64,000 nt of DNA from Acinetobacter gyllenbergii CIP 110306 = MTCC 11365 (GTDB lineage: Bacteria; Pseudomonadota; Gammaproteobacteria; Pseudomonadales; Moraxellaceae): NCBI RefSeq assembly GCF_000413855.1, contig NZ_ATGG01000015.1, positions 1-64,000 of the forward strand, given 5' to 3'. A model generated the notes under the pieces. It saw only the letters and a program-made list of their open reading frames with translations, did no database searches and was not told the DNA's origin. Below are positions 28,062 to 39,102 of the stretch, in pieces; position 1 is the stretch's first letter; each line of letters opens with the position of its first letter. The position numbers and the translations under genes are program-made.

Positions 28062-29504
28062 TTAAGCGACATCGTCCACTTGAATGCCATCGACTTCTGA
28101 AACCAAGTTTTCAAAAGAGAAAATCTCATCCAGTTGGACTTGAGTCAGTAACCCACGCTCTAAAACCACCTCTTGAATGGTTTTATTCTCTGCAATACAT
28201 TGTTTACCAATTTCATCACATAAAGCATGACCTAAGAGCGGATCAAGTAAAGTGATAATCCCCACGCTACGCATCACGGCGTCATGGCATGCTTGTTCAT
28301 TTGCTTTGATACCACGCACACATTTTTCATCCAAGCTTTGAATTGCATGTGTAAGCAATTCAATCGATTCATTCAATGAAATTGCAATCACAGGTTCCAT
28401 CACATTGAGTTGTAATTGCCCCGCTTCCGCAGCAAAGGTAATGGTTAAATCGTTACCAATCACTTTAAATGCAATCTGATTGACCACTTCAGGAATCACA
28501 GGGTTTACTTTTGCAGGCATGATCGAAGAGCCAGCCTGCAGTTCAGGTAACTGAATTTCACCTAATCCTGTACGTGGACCTGAACTCAGTAAACGTAAGT
28601 CATTACTGATTTTTGAAAGCTTACACGCAAGACGCTTTAAGGCGCTCGATAAAATGATGAATACACCACAGTCACTGGTTGCTTCAACGTAGTCTTCTGC
28701 ACCGACGAGGTTTAGACCCGTGATGTCTTTCAAACAAGAAACCGCTTTGATGGCATAACCTTTGGGTGTATTCACACCTGTTCCTATGGCTGTCGCACCC
28801 AAATTCACCTCAAGCAATAATTCACGAGTGCGTTTGATTAATCGGACATCTTCTTTTAATAGCGTTGCAAAAGCACGAAACTCTTGGCCCAATGTCATAG
28901 GAACCGCATCTTGCAATTGAGTACGCCCCATCTTTAACACATAACGAAACTCGATCGCCTTGTTTTCAAATGAGGTAATTAGCTTGTCCATTTGTGTGAA
29001 CAAAGCATCTAAAGAACAGTAGGTTGATAGACGAAGCGCTGTTGGGTATACGTCATTGGTCGATTGGGATTTATTGACATGATCATTGGGATGGATCAGC
29101 TCATATTTACCTTTTTGATGACCTAATGACTCCAACGCGATGTTGGCAATCACTTCATTGGTGTTCATATTAATTGAAGTGCCCGCTCCACCTTGATAAA
29201 TATCAATTGGGAAGGAATCTTGCCATTTTTCTGCATCAGTGATGAGCACATCACAGGCATGTTGAATTACCAGACTTTGAGTTTCAGTGAGTTTGCCAAA
29301 GCTTAAATTCGCTTGTGCCGAGGCCTTTTTTACCTGTGCCAAAGCGCGGATAAAATAAGCATTTTGTCCAACTTTTTGTGAGGAGATCTTAAAATTTTCC
29401 ATGGCACGTAAGGTATGAATTCCGTAATAACATTCTGTTGGAACTTCCTTCGCACCAAGCAAATCATGCTCTATTCTTATCGTTGCCGTTTGAACCGTTT
29501 CCAC
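28062..29504 (-). CDS. aspA: Aspartate ammonia-lyase
   Basis: 480 residues of the fumarase/aspartase superfamily; deaminates L-aspartate to fumarate. Signature [12 protein letters not shown] (about 320-331), substrate segments [16 protein letters not shown] and TSDCGVF-type block are visible, and [13 protein letters not shown] favours aspartase over fumarase. Start is GTG 29504; the ATG 7 bp upstream is out of frame. Feeds amino acid carbon into the TCA cycle, like the nearby glutamate and proline systems. Confidence 0.93.
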   Translation of the reverse strand: METVQTATIRIEHDLLGAKEVPTECYYGIHTLRAMENFKISSQKVGQNAYFIRALAQVKKASAQANLSFGKLTETQSLVIQHACDVLITDAEKWQDSFPIDIYQGGAGTSINMNTNEVIANIALESLGHQKGKYELIHPNDHVNKSQSTNDVYPTALRLSTYCSLDALFTQMDKLITSFENKAIEFRYVLKMGRTQLQDAVPMTLGQEFRAFATLLKEDVRLIKRTRELLLEVNLGATAIGTGVNTPKGYAIKAVSCLKDITGLNLVGAEDYVEATSDCGVFIILSSALKRLACKLSKISNDLRLLSSGPRTGLGEIQLPELQAGSSIMPAKVNPVIPEVVNQIAFKVIGNDLTITFAAEAGQLQLNVMEPVIAISLNESIELLTHAIQSLDEKCVRGIKANEQACHDAVMRSVGIITLLDPLLGHALCDEIGKQCIAENKTIQEVVLERGLLTQVQLDEIFSFENLVSEVDGIQVDDVA

Positions 29505-29984
29505 TTTCCATTTCTCTCAGACAATGCACCTTAATGGTGCAATGGATTAATATGAAAGATTGCAACTGACTTTTCATTAGCAAAAGCGCTTAAGATTATA
29601 TTTTTTTATAATAGAATTTCTCTAGATTGTAGCTTTTGTAACTTTATATTTCTGAATTTTTGCCTAGTTTTTAACTGAATCAACTTAATCTACAGATGTA
29701 CATTTTATGAATTGTAACTTCTGTATACATTTTGAGTTTTTTTTGAACGTTACCTATTCATATTTTGATGAAAAAAAAACCTATTTTTCGAATTAAAAAA
29801 TTAAGATTCATACACTTATTTTAAATTACACAAAATATACAAATTAAATACATAAACATAACAGTATTTTAAAAATCATTTGTGCTTGAATCTGTGACCT
29901 TATCAATCCCAAGAATAGTCAATGATTTTTTTAGCTATTCAGGTGTGATTGCAAATTATGGATATGTAAGGACAGGCATCCATT
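29505..29984. other. AT-rich divergent region between aspA and putP
   Basis: 480 bp, no frame supported. It must hold both divergent promoters; several A/T runs (29764-29775, 29800-29840) but no operator I can identify. A weak AAGGACAGG ribosome site precedes putP. Confidence 0.4.
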
Positions 29985-31481
29985 ATGAATTTTTCTAATC
30001 CCACAGTTGTTGTATTCGTGGTCTATATCCTGGCCATGCTTGGCATCGGTTTATACGCCTATTTTTCTACCAAAAACCTTGACGATTATATTCTTGGAGG
30101 CCGAAGTCTAGGCAGTTTTGTAACCGCTTTATCTGCGGGCGCATCAGACATGAGTGGTTGGTTACTCATGGGTTTACCTGGCGCTATTTACTTAACTGGC
30201 TTATCTGAATCGTGGATTGCCATCGGTTTAATTATTGGTGCATGGCTAAACTGGTATTTGGTTGCAGGACGTTTACGTGTACACACTGAAGTACAAAACA
30301 ATGCCCTCACCTTACCAGATTATTTTACTGGTCGTTTTGATGATCAGAAGAAAATCTTACGCGTCACATCTGCATTGATTATTCTTGTTTTTTTTGCGAT
30401 TTATTGTGCTTCTGGCATGGTCGCTGGTGCACGTTTATTCGAAACATTATTCCATTTGCCGTATAGCACAGCCTTATGGTTAGGTGCTTTTGCAACCATT
30501 GGTTATGTTTGTATCGGTGGTTTCCTTGCAATCAGCTGGACTGATACTTTCCAAGCAGGCTTAATGATTTTTGCATTATTGCTGCTTCCAATCGTGACCT
30601 ACATGTCTTTAGGCATTGGTATGGAAGAGTTTACTGCGGTTGTTGAAAGTGTACGTCCACATGCATTTGATTTTGCGACAAACTTAAGCGTTGTTGCGAT
30701 TCTTTCTGCTGCAGCTTGGGGTCTCGGCTATTTTGGTCAACCACATATCCTTGTCCGCTTCATGGCCGCTGATTCGGTAAAATCAATTCCAGCTGCGCGC
30801 CGTATCGGTATGACATGGATGGTTTTATGTTTGGCAGGTGCAGTCGGTTCAGGCTTTATTGGTATTGCTTATTTCCAAATGCATCCAGAGCTTGCAGCTG
30901 CAGTTTCAGCTAACCCTGAAACTGTATTCATGGAACTTACCAAAATCTTGTTCAACCCGTGGGTTGTGGGTGTAATCCTTGCTGCGATTTTATCTGCAGT
31001 CATGAGTACGTTAAGCTGTCAGCTTCTAGTATGTTCAAGCGCTTTAACCGAAGATTTGTACAAAGGCTTTATCCGCAAAAATGCATCTCAAAAAGAGCTG
31101 GTTTGGATTGGACGTGCAATGGTACTTGCTGTTGCAATGCTTGCCCTCTCTCTTGCTCAAAACCCAGACAGTAAAGTTCTTGGCTTAGTTGCTTATGCTT
31201 GGGCTGGCTTTGGTGCGGCATTTGGTCCATTGATTATTCTTTCATTGTTCTGGAAACGTATGACGTTAAACGGTGCATTGGTGGGTATGATTGTTGGTGC
31301 TTTGACTGTAATCCTATGGAAAAACTTCTTCGGTTACACGGGCATCTATGAAATTATTCCAGGTTTCGTTTTTGCCTTGATCAGCATCGTTGTAGTGAGC
31401 TTACTTGGTAAAGCACCAAATGCTGCTGTAACCAGTCGCTTTGAACAAGCTGATGAAATCTATGCACGTGAAATGAAATAA
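29985..31481 (+). CDS. putP: Sodium/proline symporter
   Basis: 498-residue solute:sodium symporter with about 13 membrane helices. PutP landmarks: DDYILGGRSLGSFVTALSAGASDMSGWLLMGLPGA, the GLGYFGQPHILVRFMAA block and SAVMSTLSCQLLVCSSALTEDLY. Imports proline with Na+. Part of a proline-use module with the Lrp-type regulator and putA just downstream. A UUCG-loop terminator follows. Confidence 0.95.
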   Translation: MNFSNPTVVVFVVYILAMLGIGLYAYFSTKNLDDYILGGRSLGSFVTALSAGASDMSGWLLMGLPGAIYLTGLSESWIAIGLIIGAWLNWYLVAGRLRVHTEVQNNALTLPDYFTGRFDDQKKILRVTSALIILVFFAIYCASGMVAGARLFETLFHLPYSTALWLGAFATIGYVCIGGFLAISWTDTFQAGLMIFALLLLPIVTYMSLGIGMEEFTAVVESVRPHAFDFATNLSVVAILSAAAWGLGYFGQPHILVRFMAADSVKSIPAARRIGMTWMVLCLAGAVGSGFIGIAYFQMHPELAAAVSANPETVFMELTKILFNPWVVGVILAAILSAVMSTLSCQLLVCSSALTEDLYKGFIRKNASQKELVWIGRAMVLAVAMLALSLAQNPDSKVLGLVAYAWAGFGAAFGPLIILSLFWKRMTLNGALVGMIVGALTVILWKNFFGYTGIYEIIPGFVFALISIVVVSLLGKAPNAAVTSRFEQADEIYAREMK

Positions 31482-31494
31482 TTCTGATAAAAAT

Positions 31495-31520
31495 TTAAGG
31501 GGCTTTCGAGCCCCTTTTCT
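31495..31520. terminator. UUCG-loop terminator between putP and the Lrp-type gene
   Basis: AAGGGGCT-TTCG-AGCCCCTT (31497-31516) with a following T-rich stretch; usable in both directions. Confidence 0.88.
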
Positions 31521-31525
31521 TTTAG

Positions 31526-32017
31526 TTAAAATTTTGTTTTTGATTTAATTTTTATTTTAGAGCTGTCTTTCACCACCTGCATGACTGGGTAGCTTCTTGT
31601 TTCTTTCACACCAGGGAGTTGCCACAATATTTGCCCAGCAATACGGCGAAACTCCTCCATTCCGGCACTCCGCAATTTAATCAGAAAGTCGAAGCCACCA
31701 CTGACCATGTGACATTCCACGATCTCAGGATATTGGGTCACTGCATCAATAAAATCATCCAGAACATGCGGTGTAGTCTTATCAAGTAACACTTCCACGA
31801 ATACTAAAAAGTTCGCATTCAGCTTATTCGGATTAAGCTTTGCCTCATATCCCAAGATAAATTCATCCTTGGTCAGCTTCTGAACACGTGCCATCACCGC
31901 AGTCGGTGAAAGGTTCACTAATTCTGCCAATTTACTATTAGAAATTCTCCCATCTGCTTGAAGAATATCCAGAATTTTTAGATCGGTTCGATCTAGTGTA
32001 TAAATAGGGCCATTCAA
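31526..32017 (-). CDS. putR: Lrp/AsnC-family regulator, likely PutR
   Basis: 163 residues: N-terminal winged helix (about 8-65, LDRTDLKILDILQADGRISNSKLAELVNLSPTAV) and C-terminal RAM domain (about 72-150). Start is TTG 32017 with GAGG 8 bases before it; the nearby ATG is out of frame. It is divergent from putA and convergent with putP. Lrp-type PutR activates proline catabolism in other bacteria, and PutA here has no own DNA-binding domain, so this is the likely proline-responsive regulator (inference from position). Confidence 0.85.
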   Translation of the reverse strand: MNGPIYTLDRTDLKILDILQADGRISNSKLAELVNLSPTAVMARVQKLTKDEFILGYEAKLNPNKLNANFLVFVEVLLDKTTPHVLDDFIDAVTQYPEIVECHMVSGGFDFLIKLRSAGMEEFRRIAGQILWQLPGVKETRSYPVMQVVKDSSKIKIKSKTKF

Positions 32018-32137
32018 CTGAATTTTCCTCTAAAAAATGGGTAAATTATAGTGAGTTACTCGGGATTTATTCTGTAATCATAAATTATCTAAACCTCTCT
32101 ACTCAATATGTTCTAGAGATTGTTATTGGAATTTAGT

Positions 32138-35100
32138 ATGAATACATTGGATACTCCCGCACAAATGGAAACAGCTCACATCGACGGTTATATTACCGAA
32201 TTTAAAGAAAAAAGTGAGTTTGAGCAACGCATTAATACGGCTTGGCGACGCGCAGAGCCTGAAGCAGTCGCTGTACTTGCTGAAGCTGCAAACATTTCCC
32301 CTGAACTTGATCAAAAAATTTATGAACTTGCTTTTAGCCTAGCGCATAATTTACGAGAACGTAAAAGCTCGGCGGGTAAAGCAGGAATCGTTCAAGGTCT
32401 TCTACAAGAATTCTCACTTTCCTCACAAGAAGGTGTGGCATTGATGTGTTTGGCAGAAGCATTGCTTCGTATTCCAGATACAGCAACACGTGATTTGTTG
32501 ATCCGCGACAAAATCAACCAAGGTAACTGGAAGGAACACGTTGGTCAAAGTAACCTGATGTTCGTAAATGCTGCTGCATGGGGCTTGATGTTAACAGGCA
32601 AGTTAATGGAAACACCGAAGCAAACCAGCTTATCGAGTGTTTTGACTGGTCTTTTAGCACGTAGTGGTCGTGGTATCATCCGTAAAGCGGTTGACGTTGC
32701 CATGCGTATGATGGGTGAGCAATTCGTTACGGGTGAAACCATCGAAGAAGCGCTTGAGCATGCAAAACCATTTGAACACAAAGGTTTCCGTTATTCATAC
32801 GACATGTTGGGTGAAGCTGCACTGACTGAACATGACGCAGATCGCTACTACAATGACTACACACAAGCGATTCATGCCATTGGTAAGGCATCGAACGGTC
32901 GTGGTGTTTATGATGGCCCAGGTATTTCAATCAAGCTATCTGCTTTGCATCCACGTTATCAACGTGCACAAATTGCACGTGTTCACCACGAACTTTACAA
33001 CAAAGTCTTCGAACTTGCGTGCTTGGCAAAACAATATGATATCGGCTTAAACATCGATGCTGAAGAATCTGAACGTTTAGAAATTTCACTCGAATTACTT
33101 GAGCGCTTATGTTTCGAACCGAAACTTGCAAACTGGAAAGGCATCGGTTTCGTTATTCAGGCCTATCAAAAACGTTGTTTCTACGTGGTGGATTACATCG
33201 TTGACCTTGCAAAACGCAGTAACAAACGCCTGATGATCCGTTTGGTGAAAGGTGCATATTGGGACAGCGAAATCAAGAAAGCACAAATTGATGGTATGAC
33301 GGACTACCCTGTGTTTACTCGTAAAGTTCACACGGATTTGTCATACATCGCTTGCGCGAAAAAACTTCTTGCTGCACCAGACCAAGTGTACCCACAATTT
33401 GCGACACACAATGCGCAATCACTTGCAACCATTTACAACCTTGCTGATCCAAGCAAGTACTATCCAGGTCAATACGAATTCCAATGCTTGCACGGTATGG
33501 GTGAGCCATTGTACGAGCAAGTTGTTGGTTCAAAAGAAGATGGCAAGTTAGGTGTTCCATGTCGTGTTTACGCGCCTGTTGGTAACCATGAAACTTTATT
33601 GGCTTATTTAGTCCGTCGTTTACTTGAAAATGGTGCCAATACTTCGTTCGTAAACCGTATTGCAGATAAGACTTTAAAAGTTGAAGACCTAATTCAGTCT
33701 CCAATCAAAGATATTCAAACTTCTGCAAAAGACGAAGGTCAGCTTGGCTTAAAACACCCTGCGATTCCACTTCCGCATGATCTTTACCCATTACGTCCAA
33801 ACTCAAATGGCTTTGATCTGAATAACGATCAACCATTAGCTGACTTGGATGCGACTGCACAGAAATTGCGTAGTCAGATTTGGAAAAGTGCACCGTTACT
33901 TGGTTTCGAATCAACAGTACATGACCAAAGCAATGCACTTGCAATTACAAACCCTGCACAAAATAGCGAAGTTGTCGGTTATGTCAATGAAGCGACCAGC
34001 GCTGATGTACAACTGGCACTAGAAGCTGCAGTACAAGCTGAGCAAAGCTGGGCTGCAACCGATAAAGTTGAACGTGCTGCTTGTTTAAAACGCGCTGCTG
34101 ACTTGATGGAAGCACGCATTCAAGAATTGATGGTATTACTTTGCCGCGAAAGTGGTAAAACCTATGCCAATGCCATTGCCGAAGTCCGTGAAGCAGTAGA
34201 TTTCTTACGTTACTACGCAACTCAAATCGAAGCTTTACCTGCGAATGCACAAGTGAAGCCATTAGGTACCGTATTGTGTATTAGCCCATGGAACTTCCCT
34301 CTTGCGATTTTCTCTGGTCAGATTGCAGCGGCATTGGTGAGCGGTAACTGTGTGATTGCCAAACCTGCTGAACAAACACCATTGATTGCAGCACAAGCCG
34401 TTCAAATGCTTTGGGAAGCTGGCGTGCCACACGGCGCTGTTCAACTTCTTCCTGGTCGCGGTGAAACCGTTGGTGCTCAATTAAGCCAAGATGATCGTGT
34501 TCAAGGCATCATGTTCACAGGTTCGACTGAAGTTGCAAAAATCTTGCAAAAAACTGTGGCAAAACGTTTATCTCCAAATGGTCAACCAATTCCATTAATC
34601 GCGGAAACAGGTGGTCAAAATGCGATGATCGTTGATTCATCTGCGCTGACTGAACAAGTGGTTCTCGATGTTGTCAGTTCTGCATTTGACAGTGCGGGTC
34701 AACGTTGTTCTGCACTTCGTATCTTATGTGTGCAAGAAGACAGCGCTGCAACAGTTATCAAAATGTTGAAAGGTGCAATGCAACAGTTGATCGTTGGCAA
34801 CCCTGCGATCTTAAAAACTGACATTGGCCCAGTAATTGATACTGAAGCAAAACAAACTATCGATACGCACATTCAAAAGATGAAATCTAAGGGCTACCCT
34901 GTTCATCAATTGATGTTTAACGATGCGGTAAGCCAACAAGCGCTTGCACAAGGTACATTTGTTCCGCCAACAGCGATTGAATTGCCAAACCTTGACGATC
35001 TAGAACGCGAAGTGTTTGGTCCTGTATTGCACATCATCACTTATAAATATGGTGAGCTTGAGCAATTGATCGACCGTATCAATGCCAAAGGCTATGGCTT

Positions 35101-35899
35101 AACCATGGGTCTGCATACACGTATCGATGAAACCATTAATACTGTGATCCAGCGCGCTGAAGTGGGTAACTTATATATCAACCGCAACATCGTGGGTGCA
35201 GTTGTAGGCGTGCAACCATTTGGTGGTGAAGGTTTATCGGGTACTGGTCCTAAAGCTGGTGGTCCGCTTTATATGTACCGCTTGATGGAACATTGTTCAG
35301 AGAAAGTATTGGCGACTCCATTTGCGGTGAAAGCTGAAATCTCTCAGTTTGATGCAGTTTCAAATGTTGCTTATCAAAGCTTATTGTCTTGGGCAAACCA
35401 AAACATGCCGCAAGCAATTACGGCGATTCCAGCATTTGGTGTAGGTAAGTTCTACGAGTTGCAAGGCCCTACGGGTGAAAGCAACCAATACATTATCTTG
35501 CCTCGTCACCGTGTGCTTTCAATTGCAAATGATGAAGCAAGCCAGCTTCAACAATTACTTGCGATTTTCTCCGTCAGCAGTACTGCGGCTGTATTGAAAG
35601 ACAATGCATTCTTAGTAAAACACAAAGCATCTTTACCAAAAGATGTCTTAGATGCAATCACTGTGATTTCAAGTGTTGAAAAAGATGCGTTTGATGCAGT
35701 GCTTCATCATGGTTCTGTTGAACAGTTGCAAGACTTGCAAACTAAAGTTGCGAATCGTTCAGGTGCGATTGTCGGGATTACCCAGTTACAAGCCAATGAA
35801 CAAATTCCTTTAGAACGTCTTGTTATCGAACGTGCAATCAGTGTGAATACTGCTGCAGCTGGTGGTAACGCAAGCTTAATGACTTTATCTGAAGATTAA
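32138..35899 (+). CDS. putA: Bifunctional proline dehydrogenase / P5C dehydrogenase
   Basis: 1253 residues from ATG 32138 (TTG 32120 would add six). Order: N-terminal helical region, FAD-binding proline dehydrogenase barrel (about 200-550, with RLVKGAYWDSEIKKAQ and QFATHNAQS), P5C dehydrogenase (about 600-1080, with LCISPWNFPLAIFSGQ, MFTGSTEVA, catalytic Cys in DSAGQRCSALRIL), and a C-terminal domain. Proline becomes glutamate in two steps with channelled intermediate. It lacks the ribbon-helix-helix start of E. coli PutA, so it should not self-repress; the divergent Lrp-type gene probably regulates it. Confidence 0.95.
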   Translation: MNTLDTPAQMETAHIDGYITEFKEKSEFEQRINTAWRRAEPEAVAVLAEAANISPELDQKIYELAFSLAHNLRERKSSAGKAGIVQGLLQEFSLSSQEGVALMCLAEALLRIPDTATRDLLIRDKINQGNWKEHVGQSNLMFVNAAAWGLMLTGKLMETPKQTSLSSVLTGLLARSGRGIIRKAVDVAMRMMGEQFVTGETIEEALEHAKPFEHKGFRYSYDMLGEAALTEHDADRYYNDYTQAIHAIGKASNGRGVYDGPGISIKLSALHPRYQRAQIARVHHELYNKVFELACLAKQYDIGLNIDAEESERLEISLELLERLCFEPKLANWKGIGFVIQAYQKRCFYVVDYIVDLAKRSNKRLMIRLVKGAYWDSEIKKAQIDGMTDYPVFTRKVHTDLSYIACAKKLLAAPDQVYPQFATHNAQSLATIYNLADPSKYYPGQYEFQCLHGMGEPLYEQVVGSKEDGKLGVPCRVYAPVGNHETLLAYLVRRLLENGANTSFVNRIADKTLKVEDLIQSPIKDIQTSAKDEGQLGLKHPAIPLPHDLYPLRPNSNGFDLNNDQPLADLDATAQKLRSQIWKSAPLLGFESTVHDQSNALAITNPAQNSEVVGYVNEATSADVQLALEAAVQAEQSWAATDKVERAACLKRAADLMEARIQELMVLLCRESGKTYANAIAEVREAVDFLRYYATQIEALPANAQVKPLGTVLCISPWNFPLAIFSGQIAAALVSGNCVIAKPAEQTPLIAAQAVQMLWEAGVPHGAVQLLPGRGETVGAQLSQDDRVQGIMFTGSTEVAKILQKTVAKRLSPNGQPIPLIAETGGQNAMIVDSSALTEQVVLDVVSSAFDSAGQRCSALRILCVQEDSAATVIKMLKGAMQQLIVGNPAILKTDIGPVIDTEAKQTIDTHIQKMKSKGYPVHQLMFNDAVSQQALAQGTFVPPTAIELPNLDDLEREVFGPVLHIITYKYGELEQLIDRINAKGYGLTMGLHTRIDETINTVIQRAEVGNLYINRNIVGAVVGVQPFGGEGLSGTGPKAGGPLYMYRLMEHCSEKVLATPFAVKAEISQFDAVSNVAYQSLLSWANQNMPQAITAIPAFGVGKFYELQGPTGESNQYIILPRHRVLSIANDEASQLQQLLAIFSVSSTAAVLKDNAFLVKHKASLPKDVLDAITVISSVEKDAFDAVLHHGSVEQLQDLQTKVANRSGAIVGITQLQANEQIPLERLVIERAISVNTAAAGGNASLMTLSED

Positions 35900-35939
35900 T
35901 TTTTAAATCCCTTGCGGAGCTTCAAACGCTCCTCATCCC

Positions 35940-35976
35940 AACCCGAATCATGTTTACATGGTTCGGGTTTTTTATT
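35940..35976 (+). terminator. putA terminator
   Basis: AACCCGAATCATG (35940-35952) pairs with CATGGTTCGGGTT (one G-U), followed by TTTTT. Confidence 0.88.
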
Positions 35977-36021
35977 ATTTTTTAGATCACCTTATTCCTA
36001 TTATAAAATGAGACCATTTAG

Positions 36022-36492
36022 ATGCATTTCTTCTCAGCTCCTGAATATCAACCCAACTGCGCTCAGCATTTTGAAGATTATAAAAATAAAATCCAGCAGC
36101 TTATTCCTTTTGCAATTGTTGAACATATTGGCTCATCCGCCATTCCCAATGCAATTTCAAAAGGTGATCTCGATATTTATATTGAAGTACCCGCCCATCA
36201 ATTTTTAGATTCAATTGAAAAATTACAACAGCTTAATTTTAAAGAAAAACTTGATACACTACGTACTCATGAACTTTGTATGCTGGAATCACAACAACAT
36301 GATGTGACATTGCAAATCGTGGTGACAGGTTCAGAATTTTGCAATTTCATCACCTTTCGGGATCTATTAAGAAACTCACCTAGCCTGACACAACAATATA
36401 ATCAGCTCAAACAAAGATGTGTTGGCTTATCTCAAGACCAATATCGGCAAATTAAAGCAGATTTTATCCAATTTGTACTCGCCCTAGGCTAA
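36022..36492 (+). CDS. GrpB-family nucleotidyltransferase-like protein
   Basis: 156 residues. The family motif is seen as VEHIGSSAIPNAISKGDLDIYIEV (usual form HIGSTAVPGL..KPxIDI), which is the nucleotidyltransferase-fold active-site loop. Function of bacterial GrpB/UPF0157 proteins is not established. Alone between putA and trmA. Confidence 0.85.
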   Translation: MHFFSAPEYQPNCAQHFEDYKNKIQQLIPFAIVEHIGSSAIPNAISKGDLDIYIEVPAHQFLDSIEKLQQLNFKEKLDTLRTHELCMLESQQHDVTLQIVVTGSEFCNFITFRDLLRNSPSLTQQYNQLKQRCVGLSQDQYRQIKADFIQFVLALG

Positions 36493-36585
36493 GCATATAA
36501 ATAAGTGAATATCATAATTTCCTGCACCTGATTGCACTTTTTTGATACCATTCCCGTTTAGATTTCAGCTGTAGTTTTCTTTTTT

Positions 36586-37671
36586 ATGACCGTATCTTAC
36601 CAGCAGCAACTTCAAGAGAAAGTTGAACGCATTACCGCACAATTTGCCCCGTTCAATCCACCTGCTTTAGAAGTGTTTCAATCGCCTGAACAACATTTCC
36701 GTATGCGAGCAGAATTTCGCATCTGGCATACCGAAGATGATCTGTTCTACGCCATGTTTGAACGTGCTGAAGATGGTAAGCAAAAAGAAGTTGTCCGCGT
36801 GGATACATTTCCCATCGCGGATCAAAGCATTAATGATTTAATGCCCCGCCTATTAGAAGAATTAAAAGCAGTCCCGATTCTATCACAACGAGTTTTTGAA
36901 GCAGACTTTCTCTCAACCCTAAGCGGAGAAATGCTAGTTACTCTGATTTACCACCGTAAATTAGATGCCGAATGGGAAACAGCAGCTAAAGCATTAGCTG
37001 AAAAACTGAATATTAAAATCATGGGGCGTAGCCGTGGCCAAAAAGTGATTATTGGTGATGACTATGTGGTTGAACAACTGAATGTTCACGGTCGCACCTT
37101 TAAATATAAACAAATCGAAAGCAGCTTTACCCAGCCTAATGCTCAAGTGTGTCAGCATATGTTGGAATGGGCTTGCGATGCTGCGCAAGAATCCCAAAAA
37201 GACTTGTTAGAATTGTACTGTGGTAATGGTAACTTTACCTTACCACTGTCCTTGAAATTTAAGCGTGTACTCGCAACTGAACTGGCCAAGTCTTCCGTCT
37301 ACGCGGCACAATGGAACATTGAGCAAAACCAGATTGAGAACATTCAAGTTGCTCGTTTATCTGCGGAAGAATTCACTCAAGCTTATCAAGGTGAGCGTGA
37401 ATTTAGACGGTTGCAAGAAGCTGAAATCGACATGCAAAGCTACGACTTTGACACGGTTTTTGTTGATCCGCCGCGTGCAGGCATCGATGATGAAACACTT
37501 AAACTATTACAGGGTTTTGAACGTATTCTATATATCTCATGCAACCCAGATACCCTGCATGACAACTTAAAAATACTTAGCCAAACCCATCGCATTGTCA
37601 AGTTTGCCATGTTCGATCAATTCCCTTTTACCCATCATGTGGAATCAGGCATTTTACTTGAAAAGATTTAA
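36586..37671 (+). CDS. trmA: tRNA (uracil-54-C5)-methyltransferase
   Basis: 361 residues, SAM-dependent, makes T54 in the T-loop of tRNAs. SAM motif [17 protein letters not shown], catalytic block [10 protein letters not shown], and nucleophile Cys in [10 protein letters not shown]; the C-terminal [11 protein letters not shown] matches TrmA. It has no iron-sulfur cysteine set of the RumA type. Terminator follows. Confidence 0.95.
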   Translation: MTVSYQQQLQEKVERITAQFAPFNPPALEVFQSPEQHFRMRAEFRIWHTEDDLFYAMFERAEDGKQKEVVRVDTFPIADQSINDLMPRLLEELKAVPILSQRVFEADFLSTLSGEMLVTLIYHRKLDAEWETAAKALAEKLNIKIMGRSRGQKVIIGDDYVVEQLNVHGRTFKYKQIESSFTQPNAQVCQHMLEWACDAAQESQKDLLELYCGNGNFTLPLSLKFKRVLATELAKSSVYAAQWNIEQNQIENIQVARLSAEEFTQAYQGEREFRRLQEAEIDMQSYDFDTVFVDPPRAGIDDETLKLLQGFERILYISCNPDTLHDNLKILSQTHRIVKFAMFDQFPFTHHVESGILLEKI

Positions 37672-37701
37672 ACAAATTATTTCAACGTAACAATATTATA
37701 T

Positions 37702-37731
37702 AAAGGGTTCCAGTAACCCTTTATTTTTTCT
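37702..37731 (+). terminator. trmA terminator
   Basis: AAAGGGTT-CCAG-TAACCCTTT stem (37702-37721) followed by ATTTTTTC. Confidence 0.85.
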
Positions 37732-37920
37732 CAAAGTATATTTATAAAAAAGTGATGTTTTTCAAAGGTCAAGTCATCCAAATGTCATAATTTCGTTAAA
37801 CTTTAAAAGTCTCATCGAAAAAATTGAAGTTCAACTGCTGCTTTTATCACTTAAGCTGACTTGTATTTTATTTTAAAGCGGCTATATTTCGAGCTATGTT
37901 AGGTTGTATATGAAGGCTCT

Positions 37921-38148
37921 ATGAGTTTTTGGCAAAAACTGTTCAATGCAGATGAACAATATAACGAACACAAGAACCAAACTTCTTGCGTTGAAAATGA
38001 TTGTTCTTGCAAAACCAATGAACAACTGTTGGATGCTTTAGTCAAAGCAACAGATGAAGATGTGATTAAAGGCATCAAAAAAGTACTGATTTCCCGAGGT
38101 TATAGCCGCAAAGAATTACTTACGATGATCAACCCGCCAATCCAATAA
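37921..38148 (+). CDS. Small hypothetical protein with a cysteine cluster
   Basis: 75 residues: MSFWQKLFNADEQYNEHKNQ, a Cys-rich middle (SCVENDCSCKTN, three Cys) and a helical C-terminus (LLDALVKATDEDVIKGIKKVLISRGYSRKELL). The cysteines could bind a metal. Unknown family. A 12-bp-arm hairpin follows. Confidence 0.65.
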   Translation: MSFWQKLFNADEQYNEHKNQTSCVENDCSCKTNEQLLDALVKATDEDVIKGIKKVLISRGYSRKELLTMINPPIQ

Positions 38149-38158
38149 AAATAAGCTT

Positions 38159-38190
38159 TCCCTAATCTCTCTTGATTAAGAGATTAGGGA
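38159..38190. terminator. Hairpin between convergent genes
   Basis: TCCCTAATCTCT (38159-38170) pairs perfectly with AGAGATTAGGGA (38179-38190). A T-rich tail lies only on the minus side at a short distance. Confidence 0.6.
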
Positions 38191-38191
38191 G

Positions 38192-38935
38192 TCAATACGA
38201 CTTACACTTCTCTCTATTCACTTCTGCCACAATTGGTCCTAAGTTAAAATTTTTATCATGTCGTTTAGTTTGTGCTGAATACAAACTTGAAATCGAACCA
38301 TCCAAATACAGAGCATTGTCGATTTTCAATTGCTGCTTAAAAAATTGTGCAAATTGATAAAAACTCACCCGTTGCTGTGAAATCACAAAATACAACTGAT
38401 TATCTTTAATACCCACTCCATTTCTAATTTTTAATGAGCTCGAATCAGCGAGAAACTGGCTATTGATTTTGCCCTTATAGATCAACATGGGCCCTGACTG
38501 TGTTGCAAACTGCGCTTTAAATTGATCATGCTTATAATCAGCAGTCGTTTTAATCACAGCACGATGATCATTCCACGCCACCACCCCATTCGGCTGCATA
38601 AAGAAATTACCAAAGCCCTGTGCCTCATTTAACTTCGCAAGCTCTTTAGCATTTTCGACATATAAACCTACAGGTTGAGAATCTGCATGATACATCCCTG
38701 CATTCATGGCAAAACTGAGTTGCTCACAAGCAGGTAGCGCTTTTTGAATCGCGGCAAACTTTTGGTAGTAGCGATTAGTTTTAGGACTTTTTAAAAATAA
38801 TTGTAATTGATCCAGCTGTTCGACTTTGATGACATCATAGTGCTGTTGCTTAAATTGAATGGTTTGATGCTGCATTGCATAAGGAGTGGAGGCAGCTAAA
38901 AATGTAAAAGTGAACAGTAGCCAATTTTTCATCAT
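38192..38935 (-). CDS. Phosphodiester glycosidase family protein (NAGPA/DUF2233-like), exported
   Basis: 247 residues with a signal peptide (MMKNWLLFTFTFLAASTPYA). The fold's landmarks appear: FAMNAGMYHADSQPVGLYVENAKE, GNFFMQPNGVVAW, ATQSGPMLI, RNGVGIKDNQLYFVIS and LYLDGSISSLYS. Members remove GlcNAc from phosphodiester-linked sugars or are uncharacterised envelope proteins (YigE). Periplasmic location by signal peptide. Substrate unknown. Confidence 0.85.
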   Translation of the reverse strand: MMKNWLLFTFTFLAASTPYAMQHQTIQFKQQHYDVIKVEQLDQLQLFLKSPKTNRYYQKFAAIQKALPACEQLSFAMNAGMYHADSQPVGLYVENAKELAKLNEAQGFGNFFMQPNGVVAWNDHRAVIKTTADYKHDQFKAQFATQSGPMLIYKGKINSQFLADSSSLKIRNGVGIKDNQLYFVISQQRVSFYQFAQFFKQQLKIDNALYLDGSISSLYSAQTKRHDKNFNLGPIVAEVNREKCKSY

Positions 38936-39102
38936 GGTTAATATTTAAGATCAATTTGGTCTATTTTCTCATAGCAAAGCTCAAGGCTGAATGACAGATA
39001 CAAACAGCACACACAATCATCGGTTTAGTGGAGCAAATAAGCTCGATTGATTCACATTTTTTCACTAAAATAATAGGGTAAATACAATAACCTTGTATCC
39101 AC

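Noticed and set aside
33315..34480. Several long minus-strand frames inside putA
   Set aside because: Antisense shadows of a long, well-conserved gene; His/Gln/Leu-biased translations without starts or ribosome sites.
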